A stretch of DNA of 34,766 bases from JBGLNJ01 sp964353405 (GTDB lineage Bacteria > Chloroflexota > Anaerolineae > Fen-1058), in contig CAYGWJ010000440.1 in assembly GCA_964353405.1 (NCBI GenBank), positions 1 through 34,766 of the forward strand, given 5' to 3'. Below the pieces are notes generated by a model. The model worked only from the letters and a program-made list of their open reading frames with translations. It ran no database searches and was not told the origin of the DNA. The first letter of the stretch is position 1; each line of letters starts with the position of its first letter. Of the stretch, positions 23,624-31,647 are shown piece after piece. A program made the translations under genes and the position numbers.

Positions 23624-25114
23624 GTGCCCCCGGAAGTGAATACTTTCACTGAACAACTGGCTACCTTGCAGCATAACCTTGTTGATGGCTTGAGTGAGGA
23701 TGAACTGCGTACACTCTGTTTTGACGTGGGCGTGGATTACGACCGTCTGCCGGCTGAAGGAAAAAGCGGCAAGGCTCGGGAACTCGTTGCCCATCTTGAA
23801 CGAAGAAAAAGCATTCCCGAATTCATCGAGATATGTCGCCACACACGTCCCGATGTCGTGTGGCCCAGTGCGCTCCAATCGCCGCAAGAGGCCACGGCTT
23901 TTGCGAGTGCTCAACCCGAACTAGCGGGTCTTGACGAGTCGCCAGTGGTTGGCCTTGCGGATGCAAGTGTGGAGGCGAGTGGCCCATCTGAACCGCCGAG
24001 TGTCTATGAGCCAGGTGAACGCGCGCCTAGAGTCACCAGACGCTATCGCTGGCTCGCTCTCGCGGTCAGTCTGCTCATCGTTCTAGTCGCACTGGTTTTG
24101 TACGCCAAGCCTTTCTCGCGGCAGTCGCCCCTTGAGGCTGGCCAGGCCGCGCTGGAAAGAGGCGACGTTGCCACGGCCATCCGCGAGTTGGAGCAGGTGA
24201 CCCAGGTGGACCCGAAGCAGGTTGAGGCCCGCGTGCTGCTGGGGCGAGCGTATGAGAAAGCCAATCGCCCGGACGATGCCATCGGCCAGTATCAGGCTGC
24301 GCTGTCGCTTCAATCCACGGACCCGCAAGTCGGCTTTCGCCTGGGCGCATTGCTGGTGGCCTCGGGCAAGCCCGTCGAGGCTGCCGCGCCGCTGGCGGCG
24401 GGCGTCAAGCTCAACGCCGGCATGGCGGTGAGCTACACGCGGGAAATCTCGGCGGCGGTCACGGCGGGGCTGGCCGCCAGCAGTGACCTGGCGAGCAAGG
24501 ACCCGCAGCAGGCCGCGCAGATTTTGGATGCCATCACCACGCTGGACGCACGCAACGTTCGCTCGCGCGTTTTGCTGGGCAACCTCTACGTCAGCGGCGG
24601 TCAGTCTCAGCTGGCTATTGAGCAGTACAAGGCGGCGCTGGCGCTCGACCCGAAAAACACCAGCGCCATCACGAACATGGGTGCGGCCTATTATCAGATG
24701 GGCCAGCTCGACGATGCCATTGCCCAGTTCCAGTTGGCGCTCCAACAAGCGCCCGATGACGCCGAGACGCATTACCTGCTTGGCGCGGCTTTTATCCAGC
24801 AGAACAAGGTGAATGAAGCCTTGCCTGAATTTCAGGCTGCGATCAAGTCTAATCCGAACCTGGCCGCCGCGTACATTGGATTAGGCAATACGCAGCTGCT
24901 CCAGAATGATCTCGATGGCGCTGTGACTTCTTTGAACAAAGCGGTACAACTTGCGCCCAGTCAGCCCGAAGCGTTGTATGCGCTGGGCAGGGCGCTCATG
25001 TTGAAGGGCGACCGGGCCGCGGCGCTCCAGACGCTCCAGCGCTTCCTCACACTGAACCCTCCCGCCAATCGCCGCGCCGAAGTGGAAGAGTGGCTCAAAC
25101 AGCTTGGGCAGTGA
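23624..25114 (+). CDS. Effector-associated-domain-like / TM / TPR protein
   Basis: A 496-aa protein. Residues 17-81 (LSEDELRTLCFDVGVDYDRL, EGKSGKARELVAHLERR, ICRHTRPDV) match the Death-fold-like effector-associated domains found at the N termini of bacterial NACHT, TIR and caspase-like conflict proteins. A low-complexity linker leads to a single transmembrane helix (about 142-160). From 166 to the end there are about nine TPR repeats, presumably extracytoplasmic. GTG at 23624 is chosen because AGGAGG lies five bases upstream; GTG at 23618 overlaps that site. In conflict systems these domains recruit a partner with a matching domain; none is visible in this window. The assignment to a numbered EAD family is not attempted. 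Confidence 0.82.
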   Translation: MPPEVNTFTEQLATLQHNLVDGLSEDELRTLCFDVGVDYDRLPAEGKSGKARELVAHLERRKSIPEFIEICRHTRPDVVWPSALQSPQEATAFASAQPELAGLDESPVVGLADASVEASGPSEPPSVYEPGERAPRVTRRYRWLALAVSLLIVLVALVLYAKPFSRQSPLEAGQAALERGDVATAIRELEQVTQVDPKQVEARVLLGRAYEKANRPDDAIGQYQAALSLQSTDPQVGFRLGALLVASGKPVEAAAPLAAGVKLNAGMAVSYTREISAAVTAGLAASSDLASKDPQQAAQILDAITTLDARNVRSRVLLGNLYVSGGQSQLAIEQYKAALALDPKNTSAITNMGAAYYQMGQLDDAIAQFQLALQQAPDDAETHYLLGAAFIQQNKVNEALPEFQAAIKSNPNLAAAYIGLGNTQLLQNDLDGAVTSLNKAVQLAPSQPEALYALGRALMLKGDRAAALQTLQRFLTLNPPANRRAEVEEWLKQLGQ

Positions 25115-25131
25115 GTTGGGGGTATTGAGTG

Positions 25132-25431
25132 ATGATGAAATTGTTGATGAGTTGGAACATTCGCACGGGACGTGAAGCAGAGTATTTCGAGTTTGTGGTC
25201 AAAGAGTTTGCGCCGGGGCTGATGCGCCTGGGGCTCCAGCCGACCGAGGCGTGGTATACGGTCTATGGCGACTGCCCGCAGATTCTGACCGGCAGTGTGG
25301 CCGAAGACGTGCAGACGATTCAGCATGTTGTGAACAGCGACGACTGGCACGAGTTGATGGGCAAGCTCGGCGAGTACGTCACTCACTATCAGCAAAAGAT
25401 CGTCCAGGCAACGGGCGGCTTTCAGTTATGA
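25132..25431 (+). CDS. Small NIPSNAP/ABM-like protein, unknown function
   Basis: A 99-aa protein (LLMSWNIRTGREAEYFEFVV, then WYTVYGD, QILTGSVAED and a C-terminal helix with WHELMGKLGEYVTHYQQKIV). The strand-helix-strand pattern with a repeated pattern of aromatic strands resembles dimeric alpha-beta barrel (ferredoxin-like) proteins such as NIPSNAP or antibiotic-biosynthesis monooxygenase relatives. There is no catalytic residue set that I can point to. GTG at 25129 and ATGs at 25132 and 25135 are all possible starts. It is 17 bp after the EAD-TPR gene and is the last gene before the operon's terminator hairpin. Confidence 0.75.
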   Translation: MMKLLMSWNIRTGREAEYFEFVVKEFAPGLMRLGLQPTEAWYTVYGDCPQILTGSVAEDVQTIQHVVNSDDWHELMGKLGEYVTHYQQKIVQATGGFQL

Positions 25432-25434
25432 ATA

Positions 25435-25474
25435 GGTCAGACCTCCAGAGCGTAACTCGCTCGGAGGTCTGATC
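25435..25474 (+). terminator. Terminator hairpin of the MBL/EAD-TPR operon
   Basis: GGTCAGACCTCC (25435-25446) pairs with GGAGGTCTGATC (25463-25474) over 12 bp, with one G-U pair. The loop holds a smaller nested hairpin (AGCG/CGCT). The tail (CTTAAAA) is poor in T, so it may work with the second hairpin just downstream. Confidence 0.65.
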
Positions 25475-25484
25475 CTTAAAAGTA

Positions 25485-25513
25485 AAAGAGAGGACGACCA
25501 GCCTCCTCTCTTT
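25485..25513 (-). terminator. Terminator of the FmdB-type gene
   Basis: AAAGAGAGGA (25485-25494) and TCCTCTCTTT (25504-25513) form a perfect 10-bp stem with a 9-nt loop. On the minus strand the stem is followed by TTTTACTTTTAAGG, a T-rich tail, which suits the convergent FmdB gene. Confidence 0.7.
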
Positions 25514-25534
25514 ACGGTGCGTTGTGGGGCCGCG

Positions 25535-25810
25535 CTACGAGTCCGAATCTGCCGAGGTCTTGGTCTCGGTCTTTCCTGGTTTGCTCTCCGTGCTATCCTT
25601 GTCTTTGCCCGACGTCACCGTCGCCGATGACGACTTTTTGCTGTCGGTGATGTACCACCCGGAACCTTTAAAGACAATCCCCGCTGGCTGGATGAGCCGC
25701 TTGACCTGGCCCCGGCATTCCGGGCAGCGGGTCAAGGGCTTGTCAGTGAATTTTTGTATCCGGTCAAAGCGTGTCCCGCACTGTTCGCATTTGTAAGAAT
25801 AGATCGGCAT
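25535..25810 (-). CDS. FmdB family zinc-ribbon protein
   Basis: A 91-aa protein opening MPIYSYKCEQCG with paired CxxC motifs (Cys8/Cys11 and Cys29/Cys32), the FmdB-type putative regulatory zinc ribbon. The body ends near IVFKGSGWYITD, typical of the family, followed by a charged Ser/Lys/Asp-rich disordered tail. Members were linked to formamidase regulation but the general role is unknown. The ATG at 25810 is preceded by GGAGG; the frame remains open to 25837 without a better start. It converges on the MBL/EAD-TPR operon. Confidence 0.88.
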   Translation of the reverse strand: MPIYSYKCEQCGTRFDRIQKFTDKPLTRCPECRGQVKRLIQPAGIVFKGSGWYITDSKKSSSATVTSGKDKDSTESKPGKTETKTSADSDS

Positions 25811-25905
25811 ATGACCTCCCGACTGACCGATAGTCACAAATGCGAATTGTACCGCACATCAAGCAGGCGGTCAAGACACGCGCGAAAGACGATGCAAGAG
25901 GTAAG

Positions 25906-26697
25906 ATGCAGTACCATTTCGATGGCGAGCCACTGCCGCACTGGACGCGCTGGTTGCAAGGCACAGGTCGGGTGGAAGCCGGCGAGTCTACACTGCGCCT
26001 TGTCACCTGGGATGCGCGTGCAGGCGAGTACTCGGATGCGCAGCTCGACGATTATCACGGTTTGCGCCGCAGCCAGTGGCCGTGGCGTCCGCCGCTCAGG
26101 ATGAGTGTCCGGGCGCGCGCGTCGCAGGCCGAACCGGTTGGCACGGCCGGTTTTGGCTTTTGGAATGATCCGTTCACTTTGAGCGGGAGGGTCCTGGCCT
26201 TGCCGGAAGCGGTGTGGTTTTTCTACGCCTCGCCGCCTTCGGACATGGCGCTCGTTCCCGACGTGCCGGGGCGAGGGTGGAAGGCCGCGGTGGTCAATAC
26301 GACGCTCGCGGGTGCGTTGCTCTCCGGCTTGCCGACAGCGCTGGCTGTGCTGTGGGCGCGCCTGACCGGGCCGGCGCGCGCCGCGTCGGCGGCGCGCTGG
26401 GTGCAGCGCATCAGCGGCGCGCACGAAGCCCCCCTCCATCTTGACTGGACAGCCTGGCACACCTACGAGTTGGAATGGCTACCCGACGTTGCGACGTTTT
26501 GGGTGAACGGGTCAAGTATTCTGCGCGCGCCTCATCCCCCGGCCGGGCCGCTGGGCTTTGTGACCTGGGTGGATAACCAGTTTGCCATAGCGACGCCGCG
26601 CGGCGAGTTTCGCTTTGGCACGCTCGACGCGCCGGGGCGGCAGTGGCTTGAGCTGGATTGGATACAGATTGAGACCAAGATCCATGACGAAGAATGA
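25906..26697 (+). CDS. Concanavalin/LamG-like jelly-roll protein with hydrophobic insert
   Basis: A 263-aa protein. Strand-rich segments (HFDGEPLPHWTRWLQGTG near the start, FGFWNDPF, then WHTYELEWLPDVATFWVNG and PLGFVTWVDNQFA) resemble the GH16/LamG-type concanavalin-like fold. The FWVNG and W-D-N patterns are typical of its sugar-binding face. No complete GH16 catalytic ExDxxE is visible, so it may only bind carbohydrate or be non-catalytic. About residues 128-165 form a hydrophobic, Ala/Leu-rich insert that could be a membrane segment. The ATG at 25906 follows AAGAGG; ATG at 25840 has no ribosome binding site. It overlaps the DUF309 gene by 14 bp. Confidence 0.62.
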   Translation: MQYHFDGEPLPHWTRWLQGTGRVEAGESTLRLVTWDARAGEYSDAQLDDYHGLRRSQWPWRPPLRMSVRARASQAEPVGTAGFGFWNDPFTLSGRVLALPEAVWFFYASPPSDMALVPDVPGRGWKAAVVNTTLAGALLSGLPTALAVLWARLTGPARAASAARWVQRISGAHEAPLHLDWTAWHTYELEWLPDVATFWVNGSSILRAPHPPAGPLGFVTWVDNQFAIATPRGEFRFGTLDAPGRQWLELDWIQIETKIHDEE

Positions 26698-27124
26698 ATG
26701 CGCCGAACGACCGCGGCCGCTGGTGCTGAAAGGCGTTGAAGAATTCAATCGTGGCGAATTCTTGGCGCAGCACGAGACGCTGGAAACGGCATGGCGGGCC
26801 GAGTCACGCCCGGTGCGCGGGCTATATCAGGGCATCCTGCAAGTTGGCCTGGCCTTTTATCAGATCGAGCGCGGCAACTGGCCCGGCGCGCACAAGATGT
26901 TCGAGCGCGGCTTGAGTCGTCTGCGCTCATTCGCGCCCGAATGCCAGGGCATTGACGTGGCGCGGCTCATCGCCGATGCGGAGCGCGTGCGGGACGAGGC
27001 ACAGCGGCTCGGCCCCGGACGGTTGCATGAACTGGATCGAACCCTGTTTCCCAAGATAATGGTGCGGGAGGCCAGCGTCACCGAGACACCACGAACCACT
27101 GGGTGTCTTGGATGTGAGGGTTGA
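26684..27124 (+). CDS. DUF309 family protein
   Basis: A 146-aa protein. The DUF309 signature is clear: VEEFNRGEFLAQHETLETAW, then RGLYQGILQVGLAFYQIERGNWPGAHKMFERGL. The conserved HE pair and the helix bundle suggest a small ligand- or metal-binding helical protein, but no reaction is established. The C-terminal extension is short and ends with two Cys (GCLGCEG). The start overlaps the preceding gene by 14 bp, and the stop is 2 bp from the FabL start, so the unit is tightly co-translated. Confidence 0.85.
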   Translation: MTKNECAERPRPLVLKGVEEFNRGEFLAQHETLETAWRAESRPVRGLYQGILQVGLAFYQIERGNWPGAHKMFERGLSRLRSFAPECQGIDVARLIADAERVRDEAQRLGPGRLHELDRTLFPKIMVREASVTETPRTTGCLGCEG

Positions 27125-27126
27125 AG

Positions 27127-27891
27127 ATGGATTTTGAGAACAAGGTCGCGCTGATCACTGGCTCAGGCCGGGGTATTGGCCGTGCTATCGCGCTGCACCT
27201 GGCCGGGCGCGGCGCAGATATTGTCGTCAATTTCTTCCGGAACCGCGCCCCGGCCGAAGAAACCGCTCACGAGATTGAAAATCTGGGCCGCAAGGCCGTC
27301 GTCGTCAGAGCGGACATTGGCCAACCGGAAGGCATCGAGCGTCTGTTCGCCGAGACGGAGCGAGCCTTTGGCGCATTGGACATCCTGGTCTGTAATGCCG
27401 CATCGGGTTATAATCGCCCCGTCATGGAACAGCGCGTCAAGGGCTGGGACTGGACCATGAACATCAACGCACGGTCGGCGCTGTTCTGCGCTCAAAAAGC
27501 CGTGCCGCTGATGCAAAAGCGCGGGCGCGGTTACATTGTCAATCAGTCGTCCATCGGCAGCCAGCGTGTCCTGCCGGACTATATCACAGTCGGCGCGAGC
27601 AAGGCCGCGCTGGAAGCCGTGACGCGCTACCTGGCCGTCGAGCTGGCGGCATGGGGTATCGTCGTCAACGCGGTGTCGGGGGGCACTGTGCTGACGGAGG
27701 CGCTCAAGCATTTTCGCGCGCTGCACGATGGCAGCTTGCTGGCCAACAGTGAAGAGCGTGTACCGGCCGGGCGCATGGTCACGCCGGAAGACATTGCGAA
27801 TGTCGTCGCGTTCCTCTGCACGCCGGCTGCCGAAATGATTCGCGGTCAGACGATTATCGTAGATGGCGGTTACACGCTGGTCGTCCGCTGA
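27127..27891 (+). CDS. fabL: Enoyl-ACP reductase III (FabL-type SDR)
   Basis: A 254-aa short-chain dehydrogenase/reductase. It has TGSGRGIG (11-18) for NADPH, CNAASGYNRPVME, WDWTMNINA, and Y152-x6-K159 (YITVGASKAALEAVTRYLAVEL). The Y-x6-K spacing and the MIRGQTIIVDGG ending match Bacillus FabL, which reduces trans-2-enoyl-ACP in the last step of fatty acid elongation using NADPH. Classical SDRs have Y-x3-K. The ATG at 27127 follows GAGGG by six bases; TTG at 27121 abuts that site. It is embedded in an operon with DUF309 and a histidine kinase, not with other fab genes. Confidence 0.9.
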   Translation: MDFENKVALITGSGRGIGRAIALHLAGRGADIVVNFFRNRAPAEETAHEIENLGRKAVVVRADIGQPEGIERLFAETERAFGALDILVCNAASGYNRPVMEQRVKGWDWTMNINARSALFCAQKAVPLMQKRGRGYIVNQSSIGSQRVLPDYITVGASKAALEAVTRYLAVELAAWGIVVNAVSGGTVLTEALKHFRALHDGSLLANSEERVPAGRMVTPEDIANVVAFLCTPAAEMIRGQTIIVDGGYTLVVR

Positions 27892-27914
27892 GCTGCGGCG
27901 CCAAGGAATCTGGG

Positions 27915-30269
27915 ATGCGTTTTCAATACACTCCCTACCTCTGGCTGTTGATCGTGCCGGCGGCTATGACGGCTGGACTGGGTCTCTATGTCTGGCGGCG
28001 CCGTGCCGTGACGGGCGCTGTCACTTTTGCCACTCTCATGCTGATCGCCACGGCCTGGTCGCTGGCCAATGCGCTAGAGATGGCGGGCGCAGACCTGCCC
28101 ACCCAGCTCTTTTGGGCCAACGTCCAATATTTGTGTTATAGCGCTTTGCCTCTGGCATGGCTCGTCCTGGTCCTGCAATACACCGGCCGGGCTGAGTGGG
28201 CGACCCCTCGCCGGATGGCCTGGCTCGGCGTCGAGCCGCTGATCGCATTTGTACTGGCCTGGACGAACGATGCTCACGGCCTGATACGGCGCAACGTCGC
28301 GCTGGATCTGTCCGGCCCATTGCCTGTCATCGCCAAGACAAACGGACCGTGGTTCGCCGTTCACGTCATCTACAGTTACTTGATATCCCTCATCGCGTTC
28401 TATTTGCTGGTTGACGCGCTTTTGCACTCGCAGCCGCTGTTTCGCCGCCAGATTCTGACCCTGACGATCGGCTTGCTGCTGCCGATGGTGGGGAATGTCT
28501 TGTACTTATTCGGCGTCAGCCCGATTCCTGGCCACGACATTACTCCCGCTGTCCTTGGCCTGGCCGGCGTGGCGGCGGCCTGGGGGCTGGTCCGATATCG
28601 CCTGTTCGACGTAGCGCCGATAGCGCGCGCCACTGTCATTGAGAACATTGACGACGGTGTGATTGTGTTGGACGCGCGAGATCGGGTCGTTGACGTCAAC
28701 GCGATGGCCCTGCAGATCATGGGCTCGCCGTCGTCCACCCCCATCGGCCAGCCGGTGAAGCGGGTATTGGACGCCTGGCCCGATCTAGCGGAACGCTACC
28801 GGGACGCCACTTTTACCGTGTCCGAAATCGCGCTGGGGGAGGGTGAGTTACAGAGGAACCTGGAGGCGCGACTCTCGCCGCTGATGGACCGGCGTGGCCG
28901 CCTGACCGGACGATTGCTCATCCTACGCGATGTCACTCGCCGCACCCGAGCCGAGCAGTCGCTGCGCAAGCGCAACCGCGAACTGACGCTGCTCAACAGC
29001 GCTATTCAAACCCTCACTTCCACGCTGGACCTGGACCAGGTCCTCACGGCTATCCTGGAAGAGGCGCGCGATTTGTTGTACGCGGACATCGGCTCGGCCT
29101 GGCTGGTTGACCCGGAGACCGGCGATCTGGTCTGCCGGCAAGCCGTCGGCCCTCACAGTGAGATCATGCGCGGATGGCGGATGGCGCCGACGCAAGGGCC
29201 TGCCGGCTGGGTCGCCCGTACAGGCCGGAGCGCCATCGTAGGGGATGCTCCGAACGACGAGCGCCATTTTGTCGGCGTTGACCGGCAGATGGAGCGGGAG
29301 TTGCACTCGATGCTGACTGCGCCGCTGTGGGCCAACGAGAAGGTGATCGGCGTGCTTCAGGTGGCGCACGAGCGCACCAACCGTTGGAAGGCCGCCGATT
29401 TGAACTTGCTCGAGCCGCTGGCCGCGGCCGCCTCGACCGCCATCCGGAACGCGCGGCTGTACGAAACGGCCCAGCAAGAGATTGCCGAGCGCGAACGCGC
29501 GCAAGAGGCGCTCCGCCAGCAGACCCTCGAACTGGAGGCTCGCAACGCCGAGTTGGATGCCTATGCCCACACCGTTGCGCACGACCTCAAGAACCCCCTG
29601 GGTGTGCTCATGGGCTATGCTGAAGTGTTGAGCGATGACCAGCCCTCGCTCACGCCGCAAGATCGCAAGAAGGCCGCCGCCGAGATTGTGCGCACGGCGC
29701 AAAAGATGGCCAGCATCATTCAAGAGCTGCTCTTGCTGTCCGAGGTGCGCAAGGCCGAAGTGGAGCTAGAGCCGCTCGACATGGCTTCCATTGTGTCCGA
29801 GGCCCTGCACCGGCTGGCTTTCGTCATCCAGGCTAACCACGGCCAGGTCATGGCGCCGGATACGTCCGCGTGGCCGCTGGCGATGGGCTATGCTCCCTGG
29901 GTCGAAGAAGTGTGGGTCAATTACATCAGTAACGCTCTCAAGTACGGGGGCACGCCTGGGGCCGCGCCGCGTGTGGAACTGGGCGCGGAGCTGCAAGTGG
30001 ATGGAACGGTCCGCTTCTGGGTGCGCGATCACGGCGCGGGCCTTGCGCCGGAAGCCCAGCTCCGGCTGTTCACTTCGTTCACGCGGCTCGACCACGTGCG
30101 CGCCGGGGGACATGGGCTGGGGCTGTCTATTGTGAGGCGCATTGTGGAAAAGCTGGGCGGGCAGGTGGGCGTGGAAAGCCAGGTCGGCGAAGGCAGTACC
30201 TTTAGCTTTACTCTGGCGGGTTACACTGGAGAGCCGGCGGATCGCCTGCCCTTTGGTTGGGATAGCTGA
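27915..30269 (+). CDS. 7TM/PAS/GAF sensor histidine kinase
   Basis: A 784-aa kinase. The first 220 residues form about seven membrane helices of the histidine-kinase N-terminal 7TM type. A PAS domain follows at about 235-345 (ENIDDGVIVLDARDRVVDVN), then GAF at about 355-515, a coiled coil, HisKA with TVAHDLKNPLGVLMGY (phospho-acceptor His556), and HATPase_c with N box YISNALKYGG (about 668), RDHGAGLAP and GGHGLGLSIV. AAGGA lies seven bases before the ATG, and the gene starts 23 bp after fabL. No receiver domain is present. Context next to a fatty-acid enzyme could mean it responds to membrane or lipid state, which is inference. Confidence 0.92.
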   Translation: MRFQYTPYLWLLIVPAAMTAGLGLYVWRRRAVTGAVTFATLMLIATAWSLANALEMAGADLPTQLFWANVQYLCYSALPLAWLVLVLQYTGRAEWATPRRMAWLGVEPLIAFVLAWTNDAHGLIRRNVALDLSGPLPVIAKTNGPWFAVHVIYSYLISLIAFYLLVDALLHSQPLFRRQILTLTIGLLLPMVGNVLYLFGVSPIPGHDITPAVLGLAGVAAAWGLVRYRLFDVAPIARATVIENIDDGVIVLDARDRVVDVNAMALQIMGSPSSTPIGQPVKRVLDAWPDLAERYRDATFTVSEIALGEGELQRNLEARLSPLMDRRGRLTGRLLILRDVTRRTRAEQSLRKRNRELTLLNSAIQTLTSTLDLDQVLTAILEEARDLLYADIGSAWLVDPETGDLVCRQAVGPHSEIMRGWRMAPTQGPAGWVARTGRSAIVGDAPNDERHFVGVDRQMERELHSMLTAPLWANEKVIGVLQVAHERTNRWKAADLNLLEPLAAAASTAIRNARLYETAQQEIAERERAQEALRQQTLELEARNAELDAYAHTVAHDLKNPLGVLMGYAEVLSDDQPSLTPQDRKKAAAEIVRTAQKMASIIQELLLLSEVRKAEVELEPLDMASIVSEALHRLAFVIQANHGQVMAPDTSAWPLAMGYAPWVEEVWVNYISNALKYGGTPGAAPRVELGAELQVDGTVRFWVRDHGAGLAPEAQLRLFTSFTRLDHVRAGGHGLGLSIVRRIVEKLGGQVGVESQVGEGSTFSFTLAGYTGEPADRLPFGWDS

Positions 30270-30288
30270 AATCGCCAAGGCATAACAC

Positions 30289-30990
30289 ATGGATACGATT
30301 ATCTTTGACAACATCCCGTTCCACCTGGACCCGGCTGAACTGATGGACATGCTACGCATCAAGGCCTCGAGCGGACATGTGGCCGAGATTGAACGCCTGG
30401 CCCAGGCCGCCTATGACATTGGCAGGCCCAAAGCGATTTACAAGGTGGCTTTTATCGAATCCAAAGGCGAGGACACCATTGCGACCGACGGCGTGGTCTT
30501 TACCAGCCGCGTGCTGCGGGTCAACGTCGAAAAGGCGCACAAGGTGTTCCCCTTTATCGTGACCTGCGGCATGGAATTGCACGAGTGGGCCGGCTCGATG
30601 GACGACCTGTTGCAGCGCTTTTGGGCCGACGCCATCGCCGAGATGGCGCTGCGTTCGGCCATGCAGTTTCTGGAAAAGCATCTGGCTGAGCAATACGAGT
30701 TCAGCCAACTGGCCAGGATGAACCCCGGCTCGCTGGCAGACTGGCCGCTGAAAGAACAGCGGGCCTTGTTCGCGCTGCTGGGCGATCCGCAGGCGGCGAT
30801 CGGCGTTCGCCTGACGGACAGCCTGCTGATGGTGCCAACCAAGACGGTCTCTGGCCTGATCTTTCCCACCGAGGAAAGCTTTGCCAGTTGCCAGCTTTGC
30901 CCTCGGGAAGATTGCCGCGGAAGAAGAGCGCCCTACGATAAGGATTTGTACGACCACAAATATCGCGAGGCCGCGAGACGGTCTGCCTAG
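30289..30990 (+). CDS. Methionine-synthase (B12) activation-domain-like protein
   Basis: A 233-aa free-standing protein resembling the reactivation domain of cobalamin-dependent methionine synthase. Similar short proteins accompany corrinoid methyltransferases. The centre has MNPGSLADWPLKEQRALFALLGD, followed by IGVRLTDSLLMVPTKTVSGLIFPT and the cysteine cluster SCQLCPREDCRGRRAPYD near the C terminus. It probably binds a corrinoid protein or S-adenosylmethionine to help re-reduce cobalt. No MetH core, B12-binding domain or methyltransferase is in the window. It starts 19 bp after the histidine kinase and is the last gene of the operon. Confidence 0.82.
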   Translation: MDTIIFDNIPFHLDPAELMDMLRIKASSGHVAEIERLAQAAYDIGRPKAIYKVAFIESKGEDTIATDGVVFTSRVLRVNVEKAHKVFPFIVTCGMELHEWAGSMDDLLQRFWADAIAEMALRSAMQFLEKHLAEQYEFSQLARMNPGSLADWPLKEQRALFALLGDPQAAIGVRLTDSLLMVPTKTVSGLIFPTEESFASCQLCPREDCRGRRAPYDKDLYDHKYREAARRSA

Positions 30991-31015
30991 CGCATCATCA
31001 CCGACCAACTTGATT

Positions 31016-31056
31016 GCAGGGCTTGGATTCGAACCAACGACATCCGGGTTATGAGC
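31016..31056 (-). pseudogene. 3' half of a tRNA-Met(CAU)-like gene
   Basis: Read on the minus strand, CTCATAA gives an anticodon loop with CAU (31051-31053), followed by CCCGG, a variable region, the T-arm GGTTCGAATCC and the acceptor strand ending in CCCTGC. The 5' half (acceptor 5' strand, D-arm, 5' anticodon stem) is absent: the bases upstream do not pair with CCCGG and no matching GCAGGG lies within range. A fragment from anticodon loop to 3' end is the usual attachment site left by integrases. No CCA is encoded. Confidence 0.7.
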
Positions 31057-31647
31057 TCCTATCAGAAACGGGTAATCTTTTGCCACTGGGTCTGACATTT
31101 AAGGCCAGCCCCGTGATTCTGAGTTCATCGCAACCCGGTCGTACAAGATTGACCGGATTATAGCCCCACCTGTTCCCGGTGACAAGATTTTTCAAGAACT
31201 CGTGCAAGTCTACCTCCATCATACCGATAAACCACTCCGTACCCCTATCCGTCTGTTCCGTCATTTGAGTTCACCAACTCAACTGCAGGTCAACTCGAGA
31301 CTGCACGACCTACACTCACGGACTTGGCACTGAATGCCAAGTCGCACCGGCTGCGTATTTCTGCCGGTCTTGTCTATTTGCCCTAGAAAACTGGAACAAA
31401 GTGGAAGGGTTTGGAACAGGCATTGTATACGATGGAATCGGGCTGATGACTCGGCATAGCGCACTACAAATCAGGCCGATTGACACTCATCACTTTGAAA
31501 AACCGATTGAGATACCCAAGCAACAACCTGGTGTCCCGATCCAGAACGAGCCGCCCGTCAAACCCCAAGAGACGTCGATCCTGATTCCCGATTGGCCAGT
31601 GCGGACGCCGCTGCCCATGCCCAACACACGTAGGTGAATGTTCGGTC
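31057..31647. other. Gene-poor, lower-GC intergenic stretch
   Basis: About 590 bp with visibly lower GC than the flanking genes. It holds short open frames on both strands (up to about 78 codons) with no recognisable domains, and a perfect 9-bp hairpin at 31321-31343. No integrase, transposase or other element gene is recognised. It lies on the 5' side of the tRNA fragment, which is where an integrated element would have sat, so it may be a decayed element. Confidence 0.5.
31321..31343. repeat. Perfect 9-bp hairpin
   Basis: GACTTGGCA (31321-31329) and TGCCAAGTC (31335-31343) around a 5-nt CTGAA loop. No T-run follows on either strand. Confidence 0.7.

Noticed and set aside
30352..31098. 248-codon minus-strand open frame across the B12-activation gene and the tRNA fragment
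   Set aside because: Its N terminus includes the translated tRNA fragment (VVGSNPSPAI), a well-known artefact, and the rest is antisense to a recognised gene.
31016..31100. Complete tRNA gene
   Set aside because: Only the anticodon loop, 3' anticodon stem, T-arm and 3' acceptor strand are present; the 5' half does not pair or match.
31049..31264. 71-codon minus-strand open frame overlapping the tRNA fragment
   Set aside because: It has no domain I recognise and no clear ribosome binding site. It could be an element remnant but cannot be supported.
31446..31637. 63-codon plus-strand open frame (78 codons from a GTG at 31401), Pro-rich
   Set aside because: No domain, a weak ribosome binding site and an atypical composition; it lies in the suspected integration scar. 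It is kept only as part of the intergenic description.
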